A stretch of 64,000 nt of DNA. Origin: Microvirga sp. VF16 (GTDB lineage Bacteria > Pseudomonadota > Alphaproteobacteria > Rhizobiales > Beijerinckiaceae). Where the stretch lies: NCBI RefSeq assembly GCF_016864375.1, contig NZ_CP069354.1, positions 4,313,501 through 4,377,500 on the forward strand. Reading direction: 5' to 3'. A program made the position numbers and the translations under genes. Position 1 is the first letter of the stretch, and each line of letters opens with the position of its first letter. Below, piece by piece: positions 17,651 to 25,845 of this stretch. The notes under the pieces are model-generated. The model had not been told where the DNA came from. It ran no database searches and saw nothing but the letters and a program-made list of their open reading frames with translations.

Positions 17651-18433
17651 TCAGGTGGAGGCTTTTACCGCCAGAACCGCGTAGCGGTGTTGCGTTGCAC
17701 GCTCGAGCCCCTTGAGCAGCGGCAGGTTCTTCGCCTGCGCACGATGGATTGGTTTGAGGTCACGGTCGATGACGATTTGCGCAAAGCCTGCTTCGCGCAG
17801 CAGCCCCGCCACCTCCTGCGCCCGCGCTCCCTTGGAAAAGTAGACACGACTCAGGATCCGCTCATGGGTTTCGCGCATGGCATTGGGCGCATGTGGATTT
17901 CCGGCGAGGCCCGGCACCAGCTTCTCGACGAACCGGATCATGCGCTTGACCAGCGTGTCCGATACGAAGTCGCCATCGACGATGAGAAGCCGCCCGCCCG
18001 GCTTGAGCAACGAATGCCATTCGCGGAAGGCCGCCTTCGGATCGACCAGCGTCCACACCAGATGGCGCGTGACGAGCACGTCGTAGCTATCCGGCTTTTC
18101 CAGGGTGCGCTCCGCATCACCCATGACGAAGCGGATATCGGCACCGCGCTTGGCCGCCTTGGTTCGCGCCTGGTTCAGCATCGCCTCCGACCAGTCGATT
18201 CCCGTGACGTCGAAGCCGAGACCGTGCAGCAGATGGGAAATGACACCCGTGCCGCTGGCGAGGTCGAGCGCTCTGCGGCCCTCACCCGTCCCGAGATGGC
18301 GCAGAAAAAGATCCCGCCACGCCTGCCGCTCCGCCTCCGTGAATATCTCGTGCCCGACCTGCTCGTCGAAGGTCGGCGCACGCAAAGACCAGTAGTCGCG
18401 GATCTCATCCCGGAGAGTGTAGTTCGAGTTCAT
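17651..18433 (-). CDS. Class I SAM-dependent methyltransferase
   Basis: This 260-residue enzyme has motif I ALDLASGTGVISHLL near residue 57, an acidic GIDWSEAML motif II, FVMGDAERTLE, and the LLKPGGRLLIVDGDF motif. The N-terminal YWSLRAPTFDEQVGHE is common in UbiE/COQ5-like methyltransferases that are found with metal or siderophore transport genes. The substrate is unknown. It is divergent from an iron ABC importer and shares its AT-rich control region. The ATG at 18433 is preferred over a start 21 codons upstream that would use up the operator region. Confidence 0.85.
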   Translation of the reverse strand: MNSNYTLRDEIRDYWSLRAPTFDEQVGHEIFTEAERQAWRDLFLRHLGTGEGRRALDLASGTGVISHLLHGLGFDVTGIDWSEAMLNQARTKAAKRGADIRFVMGDAERTLEKPDSYDVLVTRHLVWTLVDPKAAFREWHSLLKPGGRLLIVDGDFVSDTLVKRMIRFVEKLVPGLAGNPHAPNAMRETHERILSRVYFSKGARAQEVAGLLREAGFAQIVIDRDLKPIHRAQAKNLPLLKGLERATQHRYAVLAVKAST

Positions 18434-18499
18434 CGAAGGACCGTGAATGCAGGTGATTTTCGGCGTTGCTCTAGGCACAAATCGGCGAGCCGTCAAATT

Positions 18500-18573
18500 A
18501 TAATTCTTATAAACTATAGAATAGAATTATTATAAACTATGCCAATACTGATCCTCATTATAGTAATTCTAAA
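18500..18573. promoter_or_regulatory. AT-rich operator-like repeats, probable iron-responsive control region
   Basis: AATTCTTATAAACTAT (18502-18517) and AATTATTATAAACTAT (18525-18540) are direct repeats 23 bases apart with one mismatch. ATAATTCT (18500-18507) and AGAATTAT (18523-18530) form an inverted repeat. TTATAG-TAA-TTCTAAA (18558-18573) resembles the iron-control element bound by Irr in Hyphomicrobiales (TTTAGAA...TTCTAAA). The region lies between a methyltransferase and an iron importer gene. Confidence 0.55.
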
Positions 18574-18642
18574 AGATATTCCTTGCGTGGCAACTATTGG
18601 AGACATAGGGAAGGCACGCTTTCCCTAGATGCGAGGCGCGTT

Positions 18643-19779
18643 ATGCAACTCTCCAAACTGGCTTTCGGCGCCGCAATGGCGCTCGTCGGGCTCCTGCCCG
18701 TTCCCTCCCATGCGGCCGACAAGATCACGGTGACCGACATTACTGGTCGCCAAGTCGAGGTGAAAGCGCCTGTTGAGAAAGTAATCCTCGGAGAGGGGCG
18801 GCAGATGTATTTTGTCGCCACCCTCGACACGGATCAGCCCTTCAAGCGCGTGGTCGGCTGGCGCGACGATCTGCAGAAGGCCGATCTCGACGGCTACAAG
18901 GATTATCTCGCCAAGTATCCGCAGATCGACAAGATCCCGACCTTCGGCGGTTTCAAGGAGGGCACCTTCGACGTCGAGCAGGCCGTCTCGCTCAAGCCCG
19001 ACGTGATTCTCCTCAACATCGAAGCGAAGACGGCGACCGACGACGCCAAGCTCATCGAGAAGCTCGCCAAGATCAACATCCCGGTCGTGTTCGTGGATTT
19101 CCGCGAGAAGCCATTCGAGAACACCGATGCGAGCATGCGCCTGATCGGCAAGCTGTTCGGCAAGGAGGCGCGCGCAGAGGAGTTCATCGCCTTCCGCAAG
19201 CAGCAGATTGATCTCGTGACCGAACGCCTCGCCAAGGCCAACCCGGCGAAGCCGGTGGTGATGGTGGAGCGTGCAGGCGGTTATTCCGACGATTGCTGCA
19301 TGTCCTTCGGCAATGAGAATTTCGGCAAGTTTGTGGAAGTCGCAGGTGGCCAGAACCTCGCCGCCAAGATCATTCCCGGCACCTTCGGTGTCGTGAATCC
19401 CGAGCAGATCATAGCGTCCAATCCGGATCAGGTGATCGTCACGGGCTCGAACTGGGAACTCTATGTTCCCGGCGGCGCCTGGGTCGGCGTCGGCTCCGGC
19501 GCGGACAAGGCGAAGGCGCGAGAGAAGCTCGCCGCGCTGATGAAGCGTCCCGCCTACACTGGTGTGAAGGCCGTGAAGGACAACAAGGTCCACGCGATCT
19601 GGCACCAGTTCTACAACAGCCCCTACCAGTTCGTCGCCATCCAGGAGATGGCCAAGTGGCTGCACCCGGATCTGTTCAAGGACGTGGACCCTGAGCAGAC
19701 CATGAAGACACTCTATGATCGCTTCCTGCCGGTTCCGTACAAGACCGGCTACTGGGTCTCCCTCACCGACAAGGAATAG
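18643..19779 (+). CDS. Iron-siderophore/heme-type ABC periplasmic binding protein
   Basis: The 378-residue protein has a signal peptide ending in SHAADKITV (about residue 24) and the FecB/BtuF-type Fe-binding fold: TDITGRQVEVKAPVEKVILGEG, then KPDVILLN, and VGWRDDL. It would deliver a ferric chelate to the permease and ATPase that follow. The stretch YSDDCCMSFGNENF holds an unusual Cys pair. The start at 18643 is chosen because the signal peptide follows it directly. The chelate is unknown, and no siderophore biosynthesis genes or TonB receptor are in the window. Confidence 0.88.
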   Translation: MQLSKLAFGAAMALVGLLPVPSHAADKITVTDITGRQVEVKAPVEKVILGEGRQMYFVATLDTDQPFKRVVGWRDDLQKADLDGYKDYLAKYPQIDKIPTFGGFKEGTFDVEQAVSLKPDVILLNIEAKTATDDAKLIEKLAKINIPVVFVDFREKPFENTDASMRLIGKLFGKEARAEEFIAFRKQQIDLVTERLAKANPAKPVVMVERAGGYSDDCCMSFGNENFGKFVEVAGGQNLAAKIIPGTFGVVNPEQIIASNPDQVIVTGSNWELYVPGGAWVGVGSGADKAKAREKLAALMKRPAYTGVKAVKDNKVHAIWHQFYNSPYQFVAIQEMAKWLHPDLFKDVDPEQTMKTLYDRFLPVPYKTGYWVSLTDKE

Positions 19780-19783
19780 GTCC

Positions 19784-20848
19784 TTGGCCCACTCGCCCGC
19801 CATCGCCATGCCTAAGGGACGCGGAGCTTACCGCGTCCTCGTCCAGCGCAAGAAGCTCGTGCTTCTTGCGCTGAGTCTCGTTCTGGTCCTCTCCGTGATC
19901 GCGGATCTCGGATTGGGGCCGGCCCGCTACTCCATGCGCGAAGTCGTGCTGGCGCTGATGGGTTCGCCCGATGTCTCGCTGCAGATCAGCGTGGTGATCT
20001 GGGACATCCGCATGCCCGTGGCGCTCATGGCGGTCGTGGTGGGTGCTGCGCTCTCCGCAGCGGGCGCGCAGATGCAGACTATCCTCAACAATCCGCTCGC
20101 CAGCCCCTTCACGCTCGGCATCTCGGCGGCAGCGAGCTTCGGCGCATCGGTCGCCCTCGTCTTCGGCGTCGGCTTTCTTCCGTGGGCCATCGATTACATC
20201 GTGTCGATCAATGCCCTGCTCATGGCCCTGGCGGCCGCCCTCTTCATCCATTTCATGAGCCAGAAGCGCGGCGTCACCGTCGAGACCATCGTGCTCCTCG
20301 GCATCACCCTCGTCTTCACCTTCAACGCACTCCTTGCGCTGGTACAGTATCTCGCCTCCGAGCAGGCGCTCGCTGCCGTGGTGTTCTGGACCATGGGCAG
20401 CCTGACCCGCGCCACATGGCCGAAGCTTGCGATCACCATGATCGTGCTTGCTGTTTCCCTTCCCCTTTTCATCCGTCGCGCCTGGGCGCTCACCGCCCTT
20501 CGCCTCGGCGAGGACAAGGCGGCGAGCTTTGGCATCAACGTGCGCTGGCTGCGGCTCGAGACAATGATGATCATCAGCCTGCTTGCCGCTGTGCCTGTCG
20601 CTTTTGTGGGCACCATTGGCTTTATCGGCCTGGTCGGTCCGCATATCGCGCGCATGCTGGTAGGCGAGGATCAGCGCTATTTCCTGCCGGCCTCCGTTCT
20701 GTCGGGTGCTGCGACCCTGTCGCTCACATCGGTCGTCAGCAAATCCATCGTGCCGGGAACGATCTTTCCCATCGGCATCATCACGGCGCTGGTCGGTGTG
20801 CCTTTCCTGTTCAGCCTGATCATGTCCAGCCGGAGGCGCTCATGGTAG
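19784..20848 (+). CDS. Iron chelate ABC transporter permease (FecCD family)
   Basis: This is a polytopic inner-membrane permease of about 354 residues with roughly nine or ten hydrophobic helices. FecCD hallmarks are visible: DIRMPVALMAVVVGAALSAAGAQMQTILNNPLASPFTLGISAAASFGA and, near the C-terminus, FVGTIGFIGLVGPHIARMLVGEDQR. The start is uncertain: a TTG at 19784 follows AAGGAATAG at a good distance, whereas the ATG at 19808 has no clear ribosome site. The gene overlaps the ATPase gene by seven bases. Confidence 0.9.
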   Translation: MAHSPAIAMPKGRGAYRVLVQRKKLVLLALSLVLVLSVIADLGLGPARYSMREVVLALMGSPDVSLQISVVIWDIRMPVALMAVVVGAALSAAGAQMQTILNNPLASPFTLGISAAASFGASVALVFGVGFLPWAIDYIVSINALLMALAAALFIHFMSQKRGVTVETIVLLGITLVFTFNALLALVQYLASEQALAAVVFWTMGSLTRATWPKLAITMIVLAVSLPLFIRRAWALTALRLGEDKAASFGINVRWLRLETMMIISLLAAVPVAFVGTIGFIGLVGPHIARMLVGEDQRYFLPASVLSGAATLSLTSVVSKSIVPGTIFPIGIITALVGVPFLFSLIMSSRRRSW

Positions 20849-21612
20849 CGACCCTGCAACTCACCGATGTCGGCGTTCGCTATGGCAAGCAGGAGGTTCT
20901 CTCCGGCGTCACCACGCCGGTGCTGAAGGGCGGCGAGGTCACCGCAGTCATCGGGCCGAACGCTGCCGGCAAGTCGAGCCTGTTCCGGCGCATCGCCGGC
21001 CTGCTCGACGGCCCTGGCAACATCCGCATCGACGACGCGGCGCTTCGGCCCGGCCCGAGCCATGTCTGCTACATGCCGCAGGACACTTCCGTAAATACGG
21101 TGCTGACCGTCTACGAGTCGATTCTGCTCGCCCGCAAGCAGGGCACGGCACGCAAGGTCACCGACGAAGATCTCGAAGAGGTCGATCGCGCCCTCCACAG
21201 CCTGCAGATCGAGCCCATCGCCTTCAAGGGCCTGCACGAACTCAGCGGCGGACAACGGCAACTGGTCTCGCTCGCCCAGGTGCTGGTGCGCGATCCCAAA
21301 ATCCTGCTGCTCGACGAGCCGACAAGCGCGCTCGACCTGCACCGGCAGGTCGAGGTGCTGGCCCTGATCCGCTCCCTCGCAAAGAATCGCGGAATCTGCG
21401 TCATCCTCGCCATCCACGACCTCAACCAGGTTCTGCGCGTGGCCGACCGGGTGATGGTGATCGACGCCGGCACCATGGTGACCTGCGGCCCAGTGGAGAC
21501 GGTCATCACCCCTACCCTGCTCCAGAACATCTACAAGGTGGAAGGCCGGATCGAGCAATGCTCGCGCCTGTGCCCCCACGTGATCATCGATGGGCCGCTC
21601 GGGCGGGCGTGA
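20842..21612 (+). CDS. Iron chelate ABC transporter ATPase (FecE type)
   Basis: This 256-residue ATPase has Walker A GPNAAGKSS, signature LSGGQRQL, Walker B ILLLDEPTSALDLH and the AIHDLNQV switch region. The Ala in place of Gly in GPNAAGKS is common in this family. The tail RIEQCSRLCPHVIID carries two Cys residues. The ATG at 20842 overlaps the permease stop, so the three genes form one transcription unit under the AT-rich control region. Confidence 0.92.
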   Translation: MVATLQLTDVGVRYGKQEVLSGVTTPVLKGGEVTAVIGPNAAGKSSLFRRIAGLLDGPGNIRIDDAALRPGPSHVCYMPQDTSVNTVLTVYESILLARKQGTARKVTDEDLEEVDRALHSLQIEPIAFKGLHELSGGQRQLVSLAQVLVRDPKILLLDEPTSALDLHRQVEVLALIRSLAKNRGICVILAIHDLNQVLRVADRVMVIDAGTMVTCGPVETVITPTLLQNIYKVEGRIEQCSRLCPHVIIDGPLGRA

Positions 21613-21674
21613 GCGTGCAAGGGGCAGGAGCAGCCAGTCAGACTGCGCCCCTAGTGGAATGATGCAGAGACGGT

Positions 21675-21971
21675 CTATCGCTTCTTGGATGCGGAGGCCT
21701 GGGTCGCTTTGAGGGTCGTTTCGACCTTGTCGAGCTTGTCCTCGATCTTATCGAGCTTCGTCAGGATCTGATAAAGCAGGTCCGGGACGACGCGGGCATA
21801 ATCGACATTCTCGCGGGATGCTTTTGCCGTCGCCTGCATTGCCTCGATCAGTTCGCGCATCTCAGTTCGGCTCGCGACCACGGCGTCATTCGACGGCGCA
21901 GGACCAGTTTGGCCCACGGCTTGGGTCGTTGAGCCGAGGATCAGAAGCGAAGCGATTGTCACATAGCGCAT
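21675..21971 (-). CDS. Small secreted coiled-coil protein
   Basis: The protein has 98 residues. It has a signal peptide (MRYVTIASLLILGSTTQAVGQ) and then a mostly helical, heptad-like mature part, ending ILTKLDKIEDKLDKVETTLKATQ. It is probably a periplasmic coiled-coil oligomer. No family is recognised. The start at 21971 is chosen because the signal peptide follows it directly. It converges on the iron ATPase gene. Confidence 0.65.
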   Translation of the reverse strand: MRYVTIASLLILGSTTQAVGQTGPAPSNDAVVASRTEMRELIEAMQATAKASRENVDYARVVPDLLYQILTKLDKIEDKLDKVETTLKATQASASKKR

Positions 21972-22274
21972 GGTCAGGCTCCAGGAGGGTTTCGATAGAA
22001 GTCTCAAGATGTTGGTCGCAAAGTAAAGACTTTGTGGCGGGATGGGCAGGTCTTTGTTGAAAGAGTTGAACTCCAAGTCCAACGGGCGCCTTCATTGGCC
22101 ACTACACCACTGGATGCATGTACTCACAACTGGGCCTATCGCAACACTCAATCGACCTCACTGTCGCGCCCGTGCAAATGTAAGCATCTCTTCATCCCTT
22201 GATGCCATACCCTGGGCATAACCTAGTTTCGCGAGGCCACTGCCATCATCGGCTGTCCCTGAACCGATAAGGAG
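21972..22274. other. Intergenic region upstream of the beta-lactamase gene
   Basis: There is no gene in about 300 bases between a small minus-strand gene and the class C beta-lactamase. No divergent ampR-type regulator is present. A GATAAGGAG ribosome site precedes 22275. I see no clear repeat. Confidence 0.4.
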
Positions 22275-23438
22275 ATGTTTTTGCTGTCGCGACTTCATCA
22301 CAGGCTTGCAGCCGCTCTTCTCGCTTTCACCTTCGGCATGTCCCATGCATCCGCCGCAGGTTCCGACCAGGCCGCAAAGGTGCGGCAGGCTGTCGATGAA
22401 GCGATGAAGCCGGTGATCGACCAATATGGAATTCCCGGACTGGCAGTCGCCGTGACAATCGACGGACAACGTCATTTCATCGAATATGGCGTGGCGTCGA
22501 AGAATCCACAGGTTCCGGTCACGCGCGATACGCTCTTCGAGCTGGGGTCGATCAGCAAGACCTTTACCGCGACTTTGGCGACCTATGCCGAGACCGAAGG
22601 CAAGCTGTCGCTGAACGATGCTGTCAGCCGACACATGCCCGAGTTGAAAGGAAGCGCTCTCGACAAGGTGCGGCTGCGCGATCTCGCGACGCATACCACT
22701 GGCGGCTTCCCGCTCCAATTGCCCGGGAACGTGAAGGACCAAAAGCAGCTCATCGCCTATTATCGCGCGTGGAAGCCCCAACACGCTCCTGGCACCTATC
22801 GCAGCTATGCCAACCCGAGCATCGGTCTTCTTGGCATCGTCACGGCAGGAGCGATGGGCGTAAGCTTCGAAACTCTGGCGGAGCGCCTGTTTCACGAACT
22901 CGGCTTGCGGCGAACCTATATCGACATTCCAGCAGCAGAGATGAAGTCATATGCCTGGGGTTACAACCGCGACGGCAAGTCCATCCGCGTCTCTCAAGCC
23001 CTGCTCGCGAATGAAGCCTATGGCGTGAAGTCGAACGCCGTCGACATGATCCGCTTTCTCGAGGTGAATATGGGCATCGGCTCCATGCCGACGAAGATTG
23101 CCCGCGCCGTCGACGCGACGCATATCGGATATTTCCGCTCAGGAGAACTGATCCAGGGCCTCATCTGGGAGCAATATCCCTATCCGGTCGCGCTGCCTCA
23201 GATCATCGCTGGCAACACGATGAACCAGAAAGTGCATCCGGCAACCGTGATCGATCCGCCCATGGCGCCGCGGCGAGACGTGATCATCAACAAGACCGGA
23301 TCGACCAGCGGCTTCGGAGCCTATGTCGCCTTCATTCCCGAGAAGAAAATCGGCATCGTCATGCTGGCGAACAAGGGCTATCCCAACGAGGCGCGGGTAA
23401 AGGCGGCGCACCAGGTGCTTTCGCGTCTGACGGAATGA
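22275..23438 (+). CDS. ampC: Class C (AmpC-type) serine beta-lactamase
   Basis: This 387-residue periplasmic serine hydrolase should open the beta-lactam ring. A signal peptide ends near residue 28 (SHASAAG). The three class C motifs are present at normal spacing: S92-I-S-K95 (nucleophile and lysine), Y178-A-N180, and K340-T-G342 in NKTGSTSGFGAY. Class C-specific stretches such as LRDLATHTTGGFPLQLPGNV, YAWGY and EAYGVKSNAVDMIRF support AmpC over a D,D-peptidase or esterase. Antibiotic spectrum cannot be read from sequence. No linked ampR is seen, so induction by that route is not expected locally. Confidence 0.92.
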   Translation: MFLLSRLHHRLAAALLAFTFGMSHASAAGSDQAAKVRQAVDEAMKPVIDQYGIPGLAVAVTIDGQRHFIEYGVASKNPQVPVTRDTLFELGSISKTFTATLATYAETEGKLSLNDAVSRHMPELKGSALDKVRLRDLATHTTGGFPLQLPGNVKDQKQLIAYYRAWKPQHAPGTYRSYANPSIGLLGIVTAGAMGVSFETLAERLFHELGLRRTYIDIPAAEMKSYAWGYNRDGKSIRVSQALLANEAYGVKSNAVDMIRFLEVNMGIGSMPTKIARAVDATHIGYFRSGELIQGLIWEQYPYPVALPQIIAGNTMNQKVHPATVIDPPMAPRRDVIINKTGSTSGFGAYVAFIPEKKIGIVMLANKGYPNEARVKAAHQVLSRLTE

Positions 23439-23525
23439 GCCGGTCGCAAAGGTTCGTGCATTGACGCGATGATCAGTGGCCGGGACGAAAGCCTTTGTTC
23501 ATGGCTGCGTGTCATAACCATCGAC

Positions 23526-23792
23526 ATGACCTATTCCCGCGACACCAAAGCCACCTCCGAATTCACCGGCCAATCCGTCAGCACCTGGTCCGAGGAATGG
23601 CGGATCGAGACAGAGGCGCGCACCGTTCTCAAGATGTCCAAAGAGCAACGTGACATCTTCTTCAACGGACGGAAGGACGAGAACGGGCGGAGCATCGATC
23701 GCGGGGTGATCGGCATCCGTGGGCTGAAAGCAGCGGAAGAGATCAAGGCGACGATGGAGCGGCTGCAAGCCGTGCGCAGCAAGGCCAAGTAA
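23526..23792 (+). CDS. Small hypothetical protein
   Basis: This is an 88-residue, charged, soluble protein with no signal peptide. It contains WSEEWRIETEARTVLKMSKEQRDIFFNG and ends in a basic helical segment GLKAAEEIKATMERLQAVRSKAK. The SEEWR...E.R.VL pattern resembles small uncharacterised alphaproteobacterial proteins, but I assign no function. The ATG at 23526 is preferred to one 19 codons upstream. It is followed by an AT-rich gap with an orphan terminator. Confidence 0.6.
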   Translation: MTYSRDTKATSEFTGQSVSTWSEEWRIETEARTVLKMSKEQRDIFFNGRKDENGRSIDRGVIGIRGLKAAEEIKATMERLQAVRSKAK

Positions 23793-24012
23793 CGGATCTT
23801 ATTCTCAGAGGTAGTCGACACTAGCAATAAAGAGAAAAGATAGCCATATAGAGAAAAGGGCCGCGCCCAGTCATTAAACGACCGTGTTCGCGACCCTTAA
23901 AACCGTATTTGCCCCTACGGCTGGCTCGACATAAATCATATATTACGCCGTATCAAGCCCCAATAGTTTGCAATTAACTCTTCAGTGGCGTCAGAATATC
24001 GCGGCTATTCTA

Positions 24013-24148
24013 TTGACACGCCTCATTGGCGTCACGAACCGTCACAATTTGGCCAAATTACTCCACAAATAGATAGGGCCACCGACCTTCATATTTGCCC
24101 CTACGGGTCGGACCTTAAGCGCCCCTGAAAAGCGGGCGCTTTCTTTTT
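24013..24148 (+). ncRNA. Candidate small RNA ending in an orphan terminator
   Basis: A TTGACA box (24013-24018) lies upstream of a stretch with no reading frame that ends in a strong rho-independent terminator. The stretch has a hairpin with arms CCGACC and GGTCGG around ATTTGCCCCTACGG (24093-24106). The same 14 bases recur at 23907-23920, inside CCGTA-TTTGCCCC-TACGG, so the 23793-24148 gap carries two C-rich loops. The 5' end is unknown and may lie upstream of 23900. Confidence 0.4.
24117..24148 (+). terminator. Rho-independent terminator
   Basis: The stem AAGCGCCC / GGGCGCTT (24117-24124 with 24134-24141) is followed by TTCTTTTT. It is oriented for rightward transcripts, but no rightward gene ends within 300 bases, which is why a small RNA is proposed. 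Confidence 0.85.
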
Positions 24149-24177
24149 GGAAGATTCGGTCTCTCCGGCCAAAGACG

Positions 24178-24471
24178 TCACGACGATCCCTGTGGAGCGA
24201 AGAAGCAGATGATCGCCCTCGTCGTCGGCTCCTCGCAGATGTGGAATTTCGTATCCGGAGACATCTTGGCGTAGTCTCGCCCGATGAGGCGCCCGTCCCA
24301 GAGCCTCCAGCCTTCCGCCGTCTCGGTCACGGTTTCGCCCATGGCCTCGATCAGCTCGCGGCAATCATGATCGTCGCAGCACCAGGTCGGATACCAGCTA
24401 TGGGCCGAGGCCGGCGCAGTGAGGAGCCAGCCTGCCACCACCAGTATCGTTCGCCGCCAGCCACCGGCCAT
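24178..24471 (-). CDS. Small secreted cysteine-containing protein
   Basis: This 97-residue protein has a signal peptide ending in APASAHSW. The mature part begins HSWYPTWCCDDHDCRELIE, a pattern seen in small periplasmic proteins of Hyphomicrobiales, and has five cysteines (CC, DC, ICEE and ICFF). These could form disulfides or bind a metal; both are inference. Pattern neighbours GWRLWDGRLIGR and SPDTKFHIC also recur in that group. The ATG at 24471 is chosen for the signal peptide. It follows the DUF3297 gene on the same strand. Confidence 0.72.
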   Translation of the reverse strand: MAGGWRRTILVVAGWLLTAPASAHSWYPTWCCDDHDCRELIEAMGETVTETAEGWRLWDGRLIGRDYAKMSPDTKFHICEEPTTRAIICFFAPQGSS

Positions 24472-24575
24472 CCAGGACAAGCCTTTCCCGAGGACCCCTC
24501 CCCGATTGACAAGCTCATCTTGGATCTTGGCCTGCGCTCGTCTGCGCGTCCAGTCCTCTATCAGACCATAAGATA

Positions 24576-24818
24576 TTATTCCCCGACCTGCAGAAATGGC
24601 TCGACCTTGCCCTTGAGCTTGATGGTCATGGGATTGCCGAAGCGATCCTTGGCATTGCCCGCGGTCACGCGGATCCATCCCTCGCTGACACAATACTCGT
24701 CCACGTTGGTCTTCTCGGCCCCGTTGAAACGGATACCCACCCCTTTTGCGAGCAACTCCTCGTTGTAATAGGGGCTGTTCGGGTTTGAGGACAGGCGGTC
24801 GGGAAGCGCGTCGGTCAT
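24576..24818 (-). CDS. DUF3297 family protein
   Basis: This 80-residue soluble protein begins MTDALPDRLSSNPNSPYYNEELL and contains GIRFNGAEKTNVDEYCVSEGWIRVTAG and KDRFGNPMTIKLKGKVEPF, which match the DUF3297 family along its whole length. The function is unknown; members are widespread in Proteobacteria. It is followed by the small secreted protein gene. Confidence 0.88.
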   Translation of the reverse strand: MTDALPDRLSSNPNSPYYNEELLAKGVGIRFNGAEKTNVDEYCVSEGWIRVTAGNAKDRFGNPMTIKLKGKVEPFLQVGE

Positions 24819-24999
24819 GCGAAAGTGTCTCCAGGACGGGTCATATGGGGCGGCAACCTACCCTCTCAGAATGCGAAAGCCAAATCCGGCTTACCTGACG
24901 TGACAAGCCTCTCGGGATGTCCTACTTTCGTTGAACCCTTCTAGGGTAACCAAGGTAATAACACGACAATCCGCGAGGAAGCGGAGGCAGATCAGGGAG

Positions 25000-25830
25000 A
25001 TGGATTTGTCCGCAGCGACAGACGGGATTCACACCGATTTTTCAGAAGGCATGAGCTATGGGGACTATCTCCAGCTCGACACACTCCTCTCCGCGCAGAT
25101 CCCCCTGACGGCCGAGCACGACGAACTCCTCTTCATCACCATCCATCAGGTGATGGAGCTCTGGCTGAAGCTCCTGAACCGGGAGCTCGATACGGCGCTG
25201 GCCCATATCCGGGCCGATGAACTGCAGCCCGCCTTCAAATGCACCGCGCGCATCAACCGGATTCAGGAGCAGCTGATTCAGGCCTGGACAGTGCTCTCGA
25301 CCATGACACCCTCCGATTACCTGAGCTTCCGGCCGGCGCTCGGCAAATCCTCCGGCTTCCAGTCCTGGCAATACCGCCTCGTGGAGTTCAAGCTCGGTGC
25401 CAAAGATCCGATCAAGATGGCGCCGCACCGCCACCGGAGCGACCTTGCGGAGCAGCTCGATGCGGCCTATCGCTCGCCGAGCCTCTATGACGAGTCCTTA
25501 CGCCTCCTAGCACGGCGCGGCTATGCGATTCCTGCGGAGGTCCTCGACCGCGACGTGACGCAGCCTTACACAGCCCATCCAGGCGTCGAAGCCATCTGGG
25601 AAGAAATCTACCGCCATGCGGGTGAGCATTTCGATCTCTACGAACTCGCCGAGGAACTCGTCGATCTCGAGGATGCTTTCCAGCAATGGCGCTTTCGGCA
25701 CATGAAGACGGTGGAGCGCATCATCGGCATGCGCAGCGGCACGGGCGGCAGTTCCGGTGTGACCTATCTGCGCAAGGCGCTCGAGCGCTACTTCTTTCCC
25801 GAACTCTGGTCCGTGCGCGGCAAGCTTTGA
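25000..25830 (+). CDS. kynA: Tryptophan 2,3-dioxygenase
   Basis: This heme enzyme oxidises L-tryptophan to N-formylkynurenine, the first step of the kynurenine pathway. The 276-residue protein shows MSYGDYLQLDTLL, FITIHQVMELWLK (the substrate-pocket His), FQSWQYRLVEFKLG, RHMKTVERIIGMRSGTGGSSGVTYL with the likely axial heme His, and the FFPELW C-terminus. The ATG at 25000 is favoured over one 23 codons upstream. Kynureninase follows 15 bases later. The formamidase needed between them is not in the window. Confidence 0.95.
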   Translation: MDLSAATDGIHTDFSEGMSYGDYLQLDTLLSAQIPLTAEHDELLFITIHQVMELWLKLLNRELDTALAHIRADELQPAFKCTARINRIQEQLIQAWTVLSTMTPSDYLSFRPALGKSSGFQSWQYRLVEFKLGAKDPIKMAPHRHRSDLAEQLDAAYRSPSLYDESLRLLARRGYAIPAEVLDRDVTQPYTAHPGVEAIWEEIYRHAGEHFDLYELAEELVDLEDAFQQWRFRHMKTVERIIGMRSGTGGSSGVTYLRKALERYFFPELWSVRGKL

Positions 25831-25845
25831 TGGAGCAGATGCGCT

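Noticed and set aside
18625..19809. Leftward open frame of 394 codons
   Set aside because: It is antisense to the iron-binding protein gene and rich in His, Asp and Leu; no motif.
20182..20841. N-terminal extension of the iron ATPase frame by 220 codons
   Set aside because: It overlaps the permease gene in another frame, has no ABC homology, and the ATPase fold begins at the ATG at 20842.
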